A DNA stretch of 64,000 nt from Salvelinus alpinus (lineage: Eukaryota; Chordata; Actinopteri; Salmoniformes; Salmonidae): contig NC_092096.1 in NCBI RefSeq assembly GCF_045679555.1, forward strand, positions 13,912,007-13,976,006, in the 5' to 3' direction. The position numbers and the translations under genes were made by a program. Shown here one piece after another: positions 22,704 to 34,293 of the stretch (position 1 is the stretch's first letter; the number at the start of each line of letters is the position of its first letter). The notes under the pieces were generated by a model. That model was not told where the DNA came from. It saw only the letters and a list, made by a program, of their open reading frames with translations, and did not search any database.

Positions 22704-25610
22704 GTAGGTCACACACACACCAACACACACACACATGCACACACGCAAGCATTACAAACCAACACACACACATGCATGCACGCAAGCATTACAAACCAAC
22801 ACACACACGCACACACGCCAGCATTACAAACCAACACACACACATGCACACACGCCAGCATTACAAACCAACACACACACATGCACACACGCCAGCATTA
22901 CAAACCAAAACACACACATGCACACACGCCAGCATTACAAACCAACACACACACATGCACACACGCCAGCATTACAAACCAACACACACACATGCACACA
23001 CGCCAGCATTACAAACCAACACACACACACATGCACGCACGCAAGCATTACACACCAACACACACACATGCACGCACGCCAGCATTACAAGCCAACACAC
23101 ACACATGCACGCACGCCAGCATTACAAACCAACACACACACATGCAGGCACGCCAGCATTACAAACCAACACACACACATGCACGCACGCCAGCATTACA
23201 AACCAACACACACACATGCACGCACGCCAGCATTACAAACCAACACACACACATGCACACACGCCAGCATTACAAACCAACACACACACATGCACACACG
23301 CCAGCATTACAAACCAACACACACACATGCACACACGCCAGCATTACAAACCAACACACACACACATGCACGCACGCAAGCATTACACACCAACACACAC
23401 ACACATGCACGCACGCAAGCATTACACACCAACACACACACATGCACGCACGCCAGCATTACAAGCCAACACACACACACATGCACGCACGCCAGCATTA
23501 CAAACCAACACACACACATGCAGGCACGCCAGCATTACAAACCAACACACACACATGCACGCACGCCAGCATTACAAACCAACACACACACATGCACGCA
23601 CGCCAGCATTACAAACCAACACACACACATGCACGCACGCCAGCATTACAAACCAACACACACACATGCACGCACGCCAGAATTACAAACCAACACACAC
23701 ACATGCACGCACGCCAGCATTACAAACCAACACACACACATGCACGCACGCCAGCATTACAAACCAACACACACACACATGCACGCACGCAAGCATTACA
23801 CACCAACACACACACATGCACGCACGCCAGCATTACAAGCCAACACACACACATGCACGCACGCCAGCATTACAAACCAACACACACACATGCAGGCACG
23901 CCAGCATTACAAACCAACACACACACATGCACGCACGCCAGCATTACAAACCAACACACACACATGCACGCACGCCAGCATTACAAACCAACACACACAC
24001 ATGCACACACGCCAGCATTACAAACCAACACACACACATGCACACACGCCAGCATTACAAACCAACACACACACATGCACACACGCCAGCATTACAAACC
24101 AACACACACACACATGCACGCACGCAAGCATTACACACCAACACACACACACATGCACGCACGCAAGCATTACACACCAACACACACACATGCACGCACG
24201 CCAGCATTACAAGCCAACACACACACACATGCACGCACGCCAGCATTACAAACCAACACACACACATGCAGGCACGCCAGCATTACAAACCAACACACAC
24301 ACATGCACGCACGCCAGCATTACAAACCAACACACACACATGCACGCACGCCAGCATTACAAACCAACACACACACATGCACGCACGCCAGCATTACAAA
24401 CCAACACACACACATGCACGCACGCCAGCATTACAAACCAACACACACACATGCACGCACGCCAGCATTACAAACCAACACACACACATGCACGCACGCC
24501 AGCATTACAAACCAACACACACACATGCAGGCACGCCAGCATTACAAACCAACACACACACATGCACGCACGCCAGCATTACAAACCAACACACACACAT
24601 GCACGCACGCCAGCATTACAAACCAACACACACACATGCAGGCACGCCAGCATTACAAACCAACACACACACATGCACGCACGCCAGCATTACAAACCAA
24701 CACACACACATGCAGGCACGCCAGCATTACAAACCAACACACACACATGCACGCACGCCAGCATTACAAACCAACACACACACATGCACGCACGCCAGCA
24801 TTACAAACCAACACACACACATGCACGCACGCCAGCATTACAAACCAACACACACACATGCACGCACGCCAGCATTACAAACCAACACACACACATGCAG
24901 GCACGCCAGCATTACAAACCAACACACACACATGCACGCACGCCAGCATTACAAACCAACACACACACATGCACGCACGCCAGCATTACAAACCAACACA
25001 CACACATGCAGGCACGCCAGCATTACAAACCAACACACACACATGCACGCACGCCAGCATTACAAACCAACACACACACATGCAGGCACGCCAGCATTAC
25101 AAACCAACACACACACATGCACGCACGCCAGCATTACAAACCAACACACACACATGCACGCACGCCAGCATTACAAACCAACACACACACATGCACGCAC
25201 GCCAGCATTACAAACCAACACACACACATGCACGCACGCCAGCATTACAAACCAACACACACACATGCACGCACGCCAGCATTACAAGCCAACACACACA
25301 CATGCACACATGCCAGCATTACAAGCCAACACACACACATGCACGCACGCCAGCATTACAAACCAACACACACACATGCACGCACGCCAGCATTACAAGC
25401 CAACACACACACATGCACGCACGCCAGCATTACAAGCCAACACACACACATGCACGCACGCCAGCATTACAAACCAGCACACACACATGCACACACGCCA
25501 GCATTACAAACCAGCACACACACATGCACGCACGCCAGCATTACAAACCAGCACACACACATGCACACACGCCAGCATTACAAACCAACACACACACATG
25601 CAGGCACCGT
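22704..25610. repeat. 37-bp CA-rich minisatellite, about 78 copies
   Basis: It begins almost at the exon 6 donor. The unit is 37 bp: a CA run, then tgcacgcacgccagcattac, then aaaccaa. Variants are gcacac, gcaggc, gcaagc and aagccaa. The unit length is 1 mod 3 and stop-free, so all three forward frames stay open for about 3 kb (NQHTHMHARQHYKPTHTH type). These are not proteins. A block including two acgcaagcattacacacc units recurs about 750 bp apart (near 23340 and 24090). Confidence 0.97.
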
Positions 25611-25632
25611 CTCTTGGGCCCCTCATCTTGTT

Positions 25633-26745
25633 TACAGTGTATTCTGAAAGTATTCAGACCCCTTTACTTTTTACACATTTTGTTACATTACAGCCTTATT
25701 CTAAAATTGATTAAAATAACATTTACTCACATCAATCTACGTACAATACCCCATAATGACAAAGCAAAAACAGGTTTTATTAAAAATAAAAAAACAGAAA
25801 CACCTTATTAACATAAGTATTCAGACCCTTTGCTGTGAGACTCGAAATTGAGCTCAGGTGCATCCTGTTTCCATTGATCATCCTTGAGATGTTTCTACAA
25901 CTTGATTGGAGTCCACCTGTGGTAAATTCAATTGATTGGACATGATTTGGAAAGGCTCATTGGCTTGAATACCAAGCGTCATGTCTGGAGGAAACCTGGA
26001 ACCATCCCTATGGTGAAGCATGGTGGTGGCAGCATCATGCTATGGGGATGTTTTCAGTGGCAGGGACTGGGAGACTAGTCAGGATCGAGACAAAGATGAA
26101 CGGAGCAAAGTACAGAGAGATCCTTGATGAAAACCTGCTCCAGAGTGCTCAGGACCTCAGATTGGGGCGAAGGTTCACCTTCCAACAGGAGAACAACCAT
26201 AAGCACACAGCTAAGACAACACAGGAGTGGCTTCGGGACAAGTCTCTGAATGTCCTTGAGTGTCCCAGCCAGAGCCCAGACTTGAACCCGATCGGACAAC
26301 TCTGGAGAGACCTGAAAATAGCTGTGCAGCGATGCTCCTCGCCCAATCTGACAGAGTTTGAGAGGATCTGCAGAGAAGAATGGGAGAAACTCCCCAAATA
26401 CAGATGTGCCAAGCTTGTAGCGTCATACCCAAGAAGACTCAAGGCTGTAATTGCTGCCAAAGGTACTTCAACAAAGTACTGAGTAAAGGGTCTGAATACT
26501 TATGGAAATGTGTTAATCCAGTTGTACATTTTTTTATAAATTAGCAAAAATTTATAAAAATCTGTTTTTGCTTTGCCATTATGGGGTATTGTGATGTCAT
26601 TATGGGGTATTGTGATGTCATTATGGGGTATTGTGTGTAGATTGATGTGGGGGAAAAAAATATTCATTCCATTTTAGAATTAGGCTGTAACGTAACAAAA
26701 TGTGGAAAAAGTCAAGGGGTCTGAATACTTTCTGAATTCACTGTA
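25633..26745 (+). mobile_element. Tc1/mariner-like transposon, internally deleted
   Basis: Ends tacagtgtattctgaaagta and ...ctgaatactttctgaattcactgta are inverted relatives, flanked by TA. The internal part jumps from the 5' untranslated region (ggaaaggctc at about 25950) directly into mid-transposase (gcttgaataccaagcgtca), so the N-terminal DNA-binding half is deleted. It sits right after the 37-bp array in intron 6. Confidence 0.94.
26042..26482 (+). pseudogene. Tc1 transposase C-terminal remnant
   Basis: An open 146-residue stretch covering the catalytic C-terminal half: [20 protein letters not shown], then [20 protein letters not shown], then SPDLNPIGQLWRDLK. Tc1 enzymes use a DDE triad. 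The second Asp site (normally QDND) reads QENN and the Glu site (normally PIEHLW) reads PIGQLW, so both catalytic residues are lost. Not functional. Confidence 0.92.
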
Positions 26746-26959
26746 TATAGTTACATGGATGAATGTGTCAATATAGATTTTTTTTCTGGTGATCTAGGAG
26801 ACAAATTGTTCAATTGGTAGGGAACATTTAGAGGAAAATCTTTTGGAGAAAATGTGTATCTCTTAAAATAACACCAGTGTTGTGTTTAATGAAAAACACC
26901 CCAAATCCTACTTGACCTCTTGACCTCATGACATCTCTTCTACCCCTCTCTCTACCCAG

Positions 26960-27223
26960 AACCCTCCAGTGTCCAGAACCCCAACGCCATCCACTCTGCC
27001 AGGGACGACTTCCTGAAAGTCTACTGGCGTCATGCGTCCGGAGACTTGGACCGTTACGAGGTGGTCATTAAGTACAACAACACGGTGGTCCAGAACCAGA
27101 CGGTGGCGCGGTCGCAGAACGACTGTGTGTTCAGCTCCCTGGTCCCTGGGAGGCTTTATACGGTCACTGTCAGCACCTGGAGCGGAGAGTACCAGTCCAC
27201 TGTTTCTACTGACGGGAGAACAT
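26960..27223 (+). CDS. ptprb: ptprb FN3 exon 7 of window
   Basis: FN3 domain of 88 codons, phase 1-1, after tctacccag and ending acat/gtgagt. It starts E-P-S-S-V-Q-N. It has KVYWRHASGDLDRYEVVIKY and the strand-F signature LVPGRLYTVTVSTWSGEY. As I recall human PTPRB, the domain before the LFND-type domain has the same HATGDFDHYEV-like pattern, which supports orthology and order. Sequons NNT and NQT. Confidence 0.94.
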
Positions 27224-27446
27224 GTGAGTCTATTAACTACAGGCTAGGATTCTGTGTGTATTGCTACTGCAGTGTTGATAGAAGGTTCAGTAAAAGGCTG
27301 TACTACTGAGTGTTCTGTGTGGACAAGTCCATGGAAAACCAATACACAACTTATTTGGAAGAATTTGTAGGTGTGAAATCTAGAATTCAGCGCATGGGAA
27401 TTGTACCTACGATCACATTCAGTAACATTTTGCAGCGCAAAGTTAA

Positions 27447-28533
27447 CCTTAAAACCTGTTAGGGATCCCTTCACCCCCATTCCTGCTCGAATCCCGGTAA
27501 CGGGATCCCTTCACCCCCATTTCCGCTCGAATCCCGGTAACGGGATTGATTTGACAACATCCAGTGAAATTGCAGCGCGCTAAATTCAAAAACAGAAATA
27601 CTCATAATAAGAGTTCATAAAACATACAAGTATTATACATCAAAATACAGCTTAACTTCTTGTTAATCCAGCCGCAGTGTCAGATTTCAAAAAGGCTTTA
27701 CGGCGAAAGCAGACCATGCGATTATCTGAGGACAGCGCCCCGCATACCAACACATGAAAATCATGTTTCAACCAGGCAGGTGCTACACAAAAGTCAGAAA
27801 TAACGATATAATTCATGACTTACCTTTGAAGATCTTCTTCTGTTGGCACTCCAAAATGTCCCAGAAACATCACAAAATCGATAAATTCCTTCTTTATATC
27901 CCCAAAATGTCAATTTATTTGGCACATTTGATTCAGAAATACACCGGTTCCAACTTGCCCAACATGACTACAAAGTATCTAATAAGTTACCTGTACACTT
28001 GGTCCAAACATTTCAAACAACTTTCCTAATCCAACCTTAGATATCCTAAAATGTAAAGAATCGATACAATTTAAGACGGGATAAACTGTGTTCAATACCG
28101 GACGAAAATAACGTGAAGCACGCTCCAGGTCGCGCGCACCAAAACAGTAGAGTCCACCTGGAGTGACTACTTCTTCATTTCTCAAAAGAAAAACATCAAC
28201 CAATTTCTAAAGACTGTTGACATCTAGTGGAAGCCATAGGAACTGCAACCAGGTTCCTCATAAATATAGTTTCCCATAGAAAACGAATGGAAAACACATT
28301 GACCTAAAAAAAAAAAATCCCTGGATGGATTGTGCTCAGGGTTTCGCCTGTTCAGTTCTGTTATACTCCCAGACATTATACAAACAGTTTTAGAAACTTC
28401 AGAATGTTTTCTATCCAAATCTACTAATAATATGCATATCCTAGCTTCTGGGCCTGAGTAGCAGGCAGTTTACTTTGGGCACGCTTTTTATCCGGACGTC
28501 AAAATACTGCCCCCTAGCCTTAAGAAGTTTTAA
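27447..28533. mobile_element. Non-autonomous DNA-transposon-like repeat, about 1.1 kb
   Basis: The left edge ttaaaacctgttaggg and the right edge ccctagccttaagaagtttt are imperfect inverted relatives. The interior is a familiar salmonid dispersed repeat (ttctgggcctgagtagcagg near the right end). A 40-bp segment with gggatcccttcacccccatt is duplicated at its left end (about 27462-27545). No transposase frame. The superfamily is not assigned. Confidence 0.6.
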
Positions 28534-28646
28534 ACTAGTAGGCATCATGGGTCAAATTCCCCTCAGCCAACGAAACCATTGAGCCCTTTGGTGTAGTGTG
28601 AATAGTTGAAATCTTTAAATAAAGTTATATTTGACTGTCTCCATAG

Positions 28647-28910
28647 TCCCCTCTGCGGTGCGGAGCCTGGCCCTGGGTGACAGTGGTACAGGTGATCTGG
28701 TGGTCACATGGTCTCCAGCGCTGGGGGACGTTGATCACTACGAGGTCCAGATTCTCTTCAACGACACGCGGGTTTACCCGCCCGTAACCCTGGGCAACGA
28801 GGCCCGTGACCACCGCCTGTCCTCGCTCACCCCGGGACGCCTGTACAAGATCGTGGTGTCCACCTTCAGCGGACCCAACCAGAGACCGCAGTTCATCGAG
28901 GGCAGGACAG
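28647..28910 (+). CDS. ptprb: ptprb FN3 exon 8 of window (LFND-type domain)
   Basis: FN3 domain of 88 codons, phase 1-1, after gtctccatag and ending acag/gtcagt. It starts V-P-S-A-V-R-S-L. It contains VTWSPALGDVDHYEVQILFN, then a Pro-Pro two residues after a Val-Tyr, and the strand-F signature LTPGRLYKIVVSTFSGP, ending FIEGRT. The LFND...PP and FIEG marks match my memory of one specific domain of human PTPRB and are the best single anchor for naming the gene. Confidence 0.95.
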
Positions 28911-29223
28911 GTCAGTGGGGAAACAGAGTGGGCAGCTGCCCGGGTTGGTTTCCCAAATAACCTCACATTGCGTTTCATCGCATTTCTGTCACAGGTATTT
29001 CAGGTAAAACAACAGAATAACCTTTTGTTATCACTTCATTCCGTAGAACATCATCTAAAGATTTTAAAATAAAAAACACCACATTGTTTTTCGGCCAGTC
29101 TTCAACTTATCTTTATATAAGTGATCCACATTGTGAGTGTCACATTCTGACCCATCTCCATTCTCCCCCCCCCCCCCATTCCCTTCACTCCTGTCTCTCT
29201 GCCTTCTCTCTCAAACCCCCCAG

Positions 29224-29487
29224 TCCCCAGCCAGGTGAGGAACCTCCATGCCCGGCCAGGGGACCAGGCTGCCAGCCTGAGGGTGTTCTGGACCCCTGGT
29301 GATGGGGACGTGGACATGTACACCGTGTCCCTATCCCAGGGAGGACACCTTCTGGAGACCAGACCTGTCCCCAAACACGTCACTGAGCTGGACTTTCAGG
29401 GTCTGGTACCAGGACAGCTGTACGGGATCGAGGTTCAGTCCCTGAGTGGAATACTGGTCAATCATTCAACTACTACTGGACGGACAG
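29224..29487 (+). CDS. ptprb: ptprb FN3 exon 9 of window
   Basis: FN3 domain of 88 codons, phase 1-1, after aaccccccag and ending acag/gtgaga. It starts V-P-S-Q-V-R-N-L. It has RVFWTPGDGDVDMYTVSLSQ and the strand-F signature LVPGQLYGIEVQSLSGIL. The stretch VPKHVTELDF parallels the PKHV motif I recall at this place in human PTPRB. Sequon NHS. A GGGA array starts directly at its donor, and a fragment of this exon's 3' part reappears at 29762-29790. Confidence 0.95.
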
Positions 29488-29757
29488 GTGAGAAGGAGGG
29501 AGGGAGGGAGGGAGGGAGGGAGGGAGGGAGGGAGGGGAATAGGAGAGAGAGGGGAATAGGAGAGAGAGGGGAATAGGAGAGGGAGGGAGGGAGGGAGGGA
29601 GGGAGGGAGGGAGGGAGGGAGGGAGGGAGGGAGGGAGGGAGGGAGGGAGGGAGGGAGGGAGGGAGGGAGGGAGGGAGGGAGGGAGGGAATAGGAGAGAGA
29701 GGGAAATAGGAGAGAGAGGGGAATAGGAGAGGGAGGGAGGGAGGGAGGGAGGGAGGG
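29488..29757 (+). repeat. (GGGA)n tract with GGAATAGGAGAGAGAG interruptions
   Basis: About 270 bp of purine repeat beginning within 10 bp of the exon 9 donor. G-triplets every 4 bp on the sense strand could form quadruplex or triplex structures and may cause assembly length error. Confidence 0.95.
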
Positions 29758-29787
29758 ACAGCTCAGTCCCTGAGTGGAACACTCAGC

Positions 29788-30310
29788 CATGGGTGATGTC
29801 TAACCTCTCCCTGTGTCTGTCCTGTCCCCTCCCAGCCAAGGGGGATGTCTAACCTCTCCCTGTGTCTGTCCAGTCCCCTCCCATCCACGGGTGATGTCTA
29901 ACCTCTCCCTGTGTCTGTCCAGTCCCCTCCCATCCATGGGTGATGTCTAACTTCTCCCTGTGTCTGTCCTGTCCCCTCCCAGCCAAGGGTGATGTCTAAC
30001 CTCTCCCTGTGTCTGTCCAGTCCCCTCCCAGCCATGGGTGATGTCTAACCTCTCCCTGTGTCTGTCCTGTCCCCTCCCAGCCATGGGTGATGTCTAACCT
30101 CTCCCTGTGTCTGTCCAGTCCCCTCCCATCCACGGGTGATGTCTAACCTCTCCCTGTGTCTGTCCAGTCCCCTCCCAGCCATGGGTGATGTCTAACCTCT
30201 CCCTGTGTCTGTCCAGTCCCCTCCCAGCCATGGGTGATGTCTAACCTCTCCCTGTGTCTGTCCAGTCCCCTCCCAGCCATGGGTGATGTCTAACCTCTCC
30301 TTGTGTCTGT
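29788..30310 (+). repeat. 49-bp minisatellite of 3' splice-site sequence, about 10.5 copies
   Basis: Each unit reads gtgatgtctaacctctccct, then gtgtctgtccag, then tcccctcccagccatgg. This is a branch-point-like tctaac, a pyrimidine tract, an AG, and eight bases identical to the start of exon 10 (tcccctcc). Variants are catccacgg and agccaaggg. Each unit is a decoy 3' splice site for the real one at 30501/30502. Confidence 0.96.
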
Positions 30311-30372
30311 CCAGTCCTTTCCAGAGTGACAGCGCTCCAGACAGACAGTGACCACACCACCCACAGTCTAAC
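30311..30372 (+). pseudogene. Partial duplicate of ptprb exon 10 with its acceptor
   Basis: It matches 30498-30559 over 62 bp with five substitutions, including the acceptor ccag and the first 58 exon bases, 187 bp upstream of the real one. After gtctaac it diverges and soon meets a stop. It terminates the 49-bp array. Confidence 0.9.
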
Positions 30373-30456
30373 TATCTACTGTCTGATCTCCATAACATAA
30401 CATCTCTCTCTCTCCTCTCTCCCTCCTCTAACTCTGTCTGTCTCTCTGTCTCTCTG

Positions 30457-30500
<44 letters not shown>

Positions 30501-30501
30501 G

Positions 30502-30771
30502 TCCCCTCCACAGTGACGGCGCTCCAGGCAGACAGTGACCACACCACCCACAGTCTAACAGTGACCTGGGAGACTCCAGTGGGAGTGTACGAGGGTTATA
30601 AGATCCAGCTCCTGGATGATGGACGTGACTTAGTCTCTAATATTTCCATGCCCCAGGGCTCCACCAGGCACCTCTTCGACCAGCTCACCCCTGGGAAGTG
30701 GTACCGGGTTCGGGTCGTATCTGTCAGTGGAGGGATCTATGGCAAGGAGGCCGTGGCTGAGGGACAAACAC
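30502..30771 (+). CDS. ptprb: ptprb FN3 exon 10 of window
   Basis: FN3 domain of 90 codons, phase 1-1, after a long (CT)n tract ending ctctccag, and ending aacac/gtaaga. It starts V-P-S-T-V-T-A-L. It contains TVTWETPVGVYEGYKIQLL and the strand-F signature LTPGKWYRVRVVSVSGGI, ending KEAVAEGQT. The GGxxxKEA..EG end matches the corresponding human PTPRB domain as I recall it. Sequon NIS. The frame is open past the donor through the whole following array; the donor, not a stop, defines the end. Confidence 0.95.
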
Positions 30772-30783
30772 GTAAGAAGCACC

Positions 30784-33631
30784 ACTTTTCCTGTATCAGA
30801 GACATTCATTATTACTGTATCAGAGATATTCATTATTACTGTATCAGAGATATTCATTATTACTGTATCAGAGATATTCATTATTACTGTATCAGAGATA
30901 TTCATTATTACTGTATCAGAGACATTCATTATTACTGTATCAGAGATATTCATTATTACTGTATCAGAGATATTCATTATTACTGTATCAGAGATATTCA
31001 TTATTACTGTATCAGACACATTCATTATTACTGTATCAGAGATATTCATTATTACTGTATCAGAGATATTCATTATTACTGTATCAGAGATATTCATTAT
31101 TACTGTATCAGAGATATTCATTATTACTGTATCAGAGATATTCATTATTACTGTATCAGACACATTCATTATTACTGTATCAGAGATATTCATTATTACT
31201 GTATCAGAGATATTCATTATTACTGTATCAGAGACATTCATTATTACTGTATCAGAGATATTCATTATTACTGTATCAGAGATATTCATTATTACTGTAT
31301 CAGAGATATTCATTATTACTGTATCAGAGATATTCATTATTACTGTATCAGAGATATTCATTATTACTGTATCAGAGACATTCATTATTACTGTATCAGA
31401 GATATTCATTATTACTGTATCAGAGATATTCATTATTACTGTATCAGAGATATTCATTATTACTGTATCAGAGATATTCATTATTACTGTATCAGAGATA
31501 TTCATTATTACTGTATCAGAGATATTCATTATTACTGTATCAGAGATATTCATTATTACTGTATCAGAGATATTCATTATTACTGTATCAGAGACATTCA
31601 TTATTACTGTATCAGAGATATTCATTATTACTGTATCAGAGATATTCATTATTACTGTATCAGAGATATTCATTATTACTGTATCAGAGATATTCATTAT
31701 TACTGTATCAGAGATATTCATTATTACTGTATCAGAGACATTCATTATTACTGTATCAGAGATATTCATTATTACTGTATCAGAGATATTCATTATTACT
31801 GTATCAGAGATATTCATTATTACTGTATCAGAGATATTCATTATTACTGTATCAGAGATATTCATTATTACTGTATCAGAGATATTCATTATTACTGTAT
31901 CAGAGACATTCATTATTACTGTATCAGAGATATTCATTATTACTGTATCAGAGATATTCATTATTACTGTATCAGAGATATTCATTATTACTGTATCAGA
32001 GATATTCATTATTACTGTATCAGAGACATTCATTATTACTGTATCAGAGATATTCATTATTACTGTATCAGAGATATTCATTATTACTGTATCAGAGATA
32101 TTCATTATTACTGTATCAGAGATATTCATTATTACTGTATCAGAGATATTCATTATTACTGTATCAGAGATATTCATTATTACTGTATCAGAGACATTCA
32201 TTATTACTGTATCAGAGATATTCATTATTACTGTATCAGAGATATTCATTATTACTGTATCAGAGATATTCATTATTACTGTATCAGAGATATTCATTAT
32301 TACTGTATCAGAGACATTCATTATTACTGTATCAGAGATATTCATTATTACTGTATCAGAGATATTCATTATTACTGTATCAGAGATATTCATTATTACT
32401 GTATCAGAGATATTCATTATTACTGTATCAGAGATATTCATTATTACTGTATCAGAGATATTCATTATTACTGTATCAGAGATATTCATTATTACTGTAT
32501 CAGAGACATTCATTATTACTGTATCAGAGATATTCATTATTACTGTATCAGAGATATTCATTATTACTGTATCAGAGATATTCATTATTACTGTATCAGA
32601 GATATTCATTATTACTGTATCAGAGATATTCATTATTACTGTATCAGAGATATTCATTATTACTGTATCAGAGATATTCATTATTACTGTATCAGAGATA
32701 TTCATTATTACTGTATCAGACACATTCATTATTACTGTATCAGACACATTCATTATTACTGTATCAGAGATATTCATTATTACTGTATCAGAGATATTCA
32801 TTATTACTGTATCAGAGATATTCATTATTACTGTATCAGAGATATTCATTATTACTGTATCAGAGATATTCATTATTACTGTATCAGAGATATTCATTAT
32901 TACTGTATCAGAGATATTCATTATTACTGTATCAGAGATATTCATTATTACTGTATCAGACACATTCATTATTACTGTATCAGAGATATTCATTATTACT
33001 GTATCAGAGATATTCATTATTACTGTATCAGAGATATTCATTATTACTGTATCAGAGATATTCATTATTACTGTATCAGAGATATTCATTATTACTGTAT
33101 CAGAGATATTCATTATTACTGTATCAGAGATATTCATTATTACTGTATCAGAGACATTCATTATTACTGTATCAGAGATATTCATTATTACTGTATCAGA
33201 GATATTCATTATTACTGTATCAGAGATATTCATTATTACTGTATCAGAGATATTCATTATTACTGTATCAGAGATATTCATTATTACTGTATCAGAGATA
33301 TTCATTATTACTGTATCAGAGATATTCATTATTACTGTATCAGAGATATTCATTATTACTGTATCAGAGACATTCATTATTACTGTATCAGAGATATTCA
33401 TTATTACTGTATCAGAGATATTCATTATTACTGTATCAGAGATATTCATTATTACTGTATCAGAGATATTCATTATTACTGTATCAGAGATATTCATTAT
33501 TACTGTATCAGAGACATTCATTATTACTGTATCAGAGATATTCATTATTACTGTATCAGAGATATTCATTATTACTGTATCAGAGATATTCATTATTACT
33601 GTATCAGAGACATTCATTATTACTGTATCAG
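30784..33631. repeat. 24-bp minisatellite, about 119 copies
   Basis: The unit is gtatcagagatattcattat plus tact, starting 13 bp after the exon 10 donor. It is extraordinarily uniform: almost all variation is at two sites (gagata, gagaca, cacaca). Since 24 is divisible by 3 and the unit has no stop in several frames, both strands show frames of about 970-1040 residues (CIRDIHYY or MNISDTVI repeats). These are artefacts. Confidence 0.98.
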
Positions 33632-33734
33632 GTAATAACTGAAATAGAAATAAAATATAAAAATGATCAAAATAATGATTAGATGTATGATAAAAATAAC
33701 TTTAGAAACATTCATATTGTAACATCTTCCCTCT

Positions 33735-33756
33735 CTCTCTCTCTCTTTCTCACCTG

Positions 33757-33812
<56 letters not shown>

Positions 33813-33864
33813 TCTCTCTCTCTCTCTCTCCTTCCCTCTCATTCTCCCTCTCTCTCCCTCTCTC

Positions 33865-33895
<31 letters not shown>

Positions 33896-34028
33896 CCTTC
33901 CCTCCCTCCTTCCCTCTCTCCCTCTCTCTCTCCTCTCTCTCCCTCTCTCTCCCTCTCTCTAACCCTCTCTATCTCCTTACCTCCCTCCTTCCCTCTCTCC
34001 CTCTCTCCCTCCCTCTTTCCCTCCCTCA
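33735..34028 (+). repeat. Pyrimidine (CT/CCTT)n tract before exon 11
   Basis: Nearly 300 bp of C and T ending in the acceptor ccctccctcag. Low complexity; functions as, or has swamped, the polypyrimidine tract. Confidence 0.94.
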
Positions 34029-34029
34029 G

Positions 34030-34293
34030 GCCCAGCTGCAGTCAACGGTCTGACCGTGATGACTGCCAACACCAGCGGTCTGAGTTTCGTCTGGCGCCCG
34101 TCCGAGGGCTACGTGGACGGTTACGACCTGTTCCTGTATAACGTTGACGAGACGTTGCGTGGCCGTCAGACCGCGGAGGCCGGGACCCAGACGTGCACCT
34201 TCTCTGGTCTGGTCCCAGGGACGCTGTATAAGATGGAGGTGGTGAGCAGGAGCAGAGGAATGAGCAGTGACTCATCTATACTAGCACGGACAG
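34030..34293 (+). CDS. ptprb: ptprb FN3 exon 11 of window
   Basis: FN3 domain of 88 codons, phase 1-1, after ccctccctcag and ending acag/gtgagc. It starts P-A-A-V-N-G-L. It contains LSFVWRPSEGYVDGYDLFLY and the strand-F signature LVPGTLYKMEVVSRSRGM, ending ILART. The LSF.W...EG and FLYN motifs match the corresponding human PTPRB domain as I recall it. The exon itself holds gtgagcag at 34242-34249, the same eight bases as its own 5' splice site at 34294-34301, 52 bp apart; this microhomology probably seeded the array that follows. Confidence 0.95.

Noticed and set aside
22499..25811. Three overlapping open frames of about 970-1070 residues on +
   Set aside because: They are the 37-bp array (1 mod 3, no stops) read in three frames. 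Only 22440-22703 is a real exon.
30630..33642. Frames of about 970-1040 residues on both strands
   Set aside because: The 24-bp repeat has no stop in several frames. The repetitive peptides have no domain, and the real exon ends at 30771.
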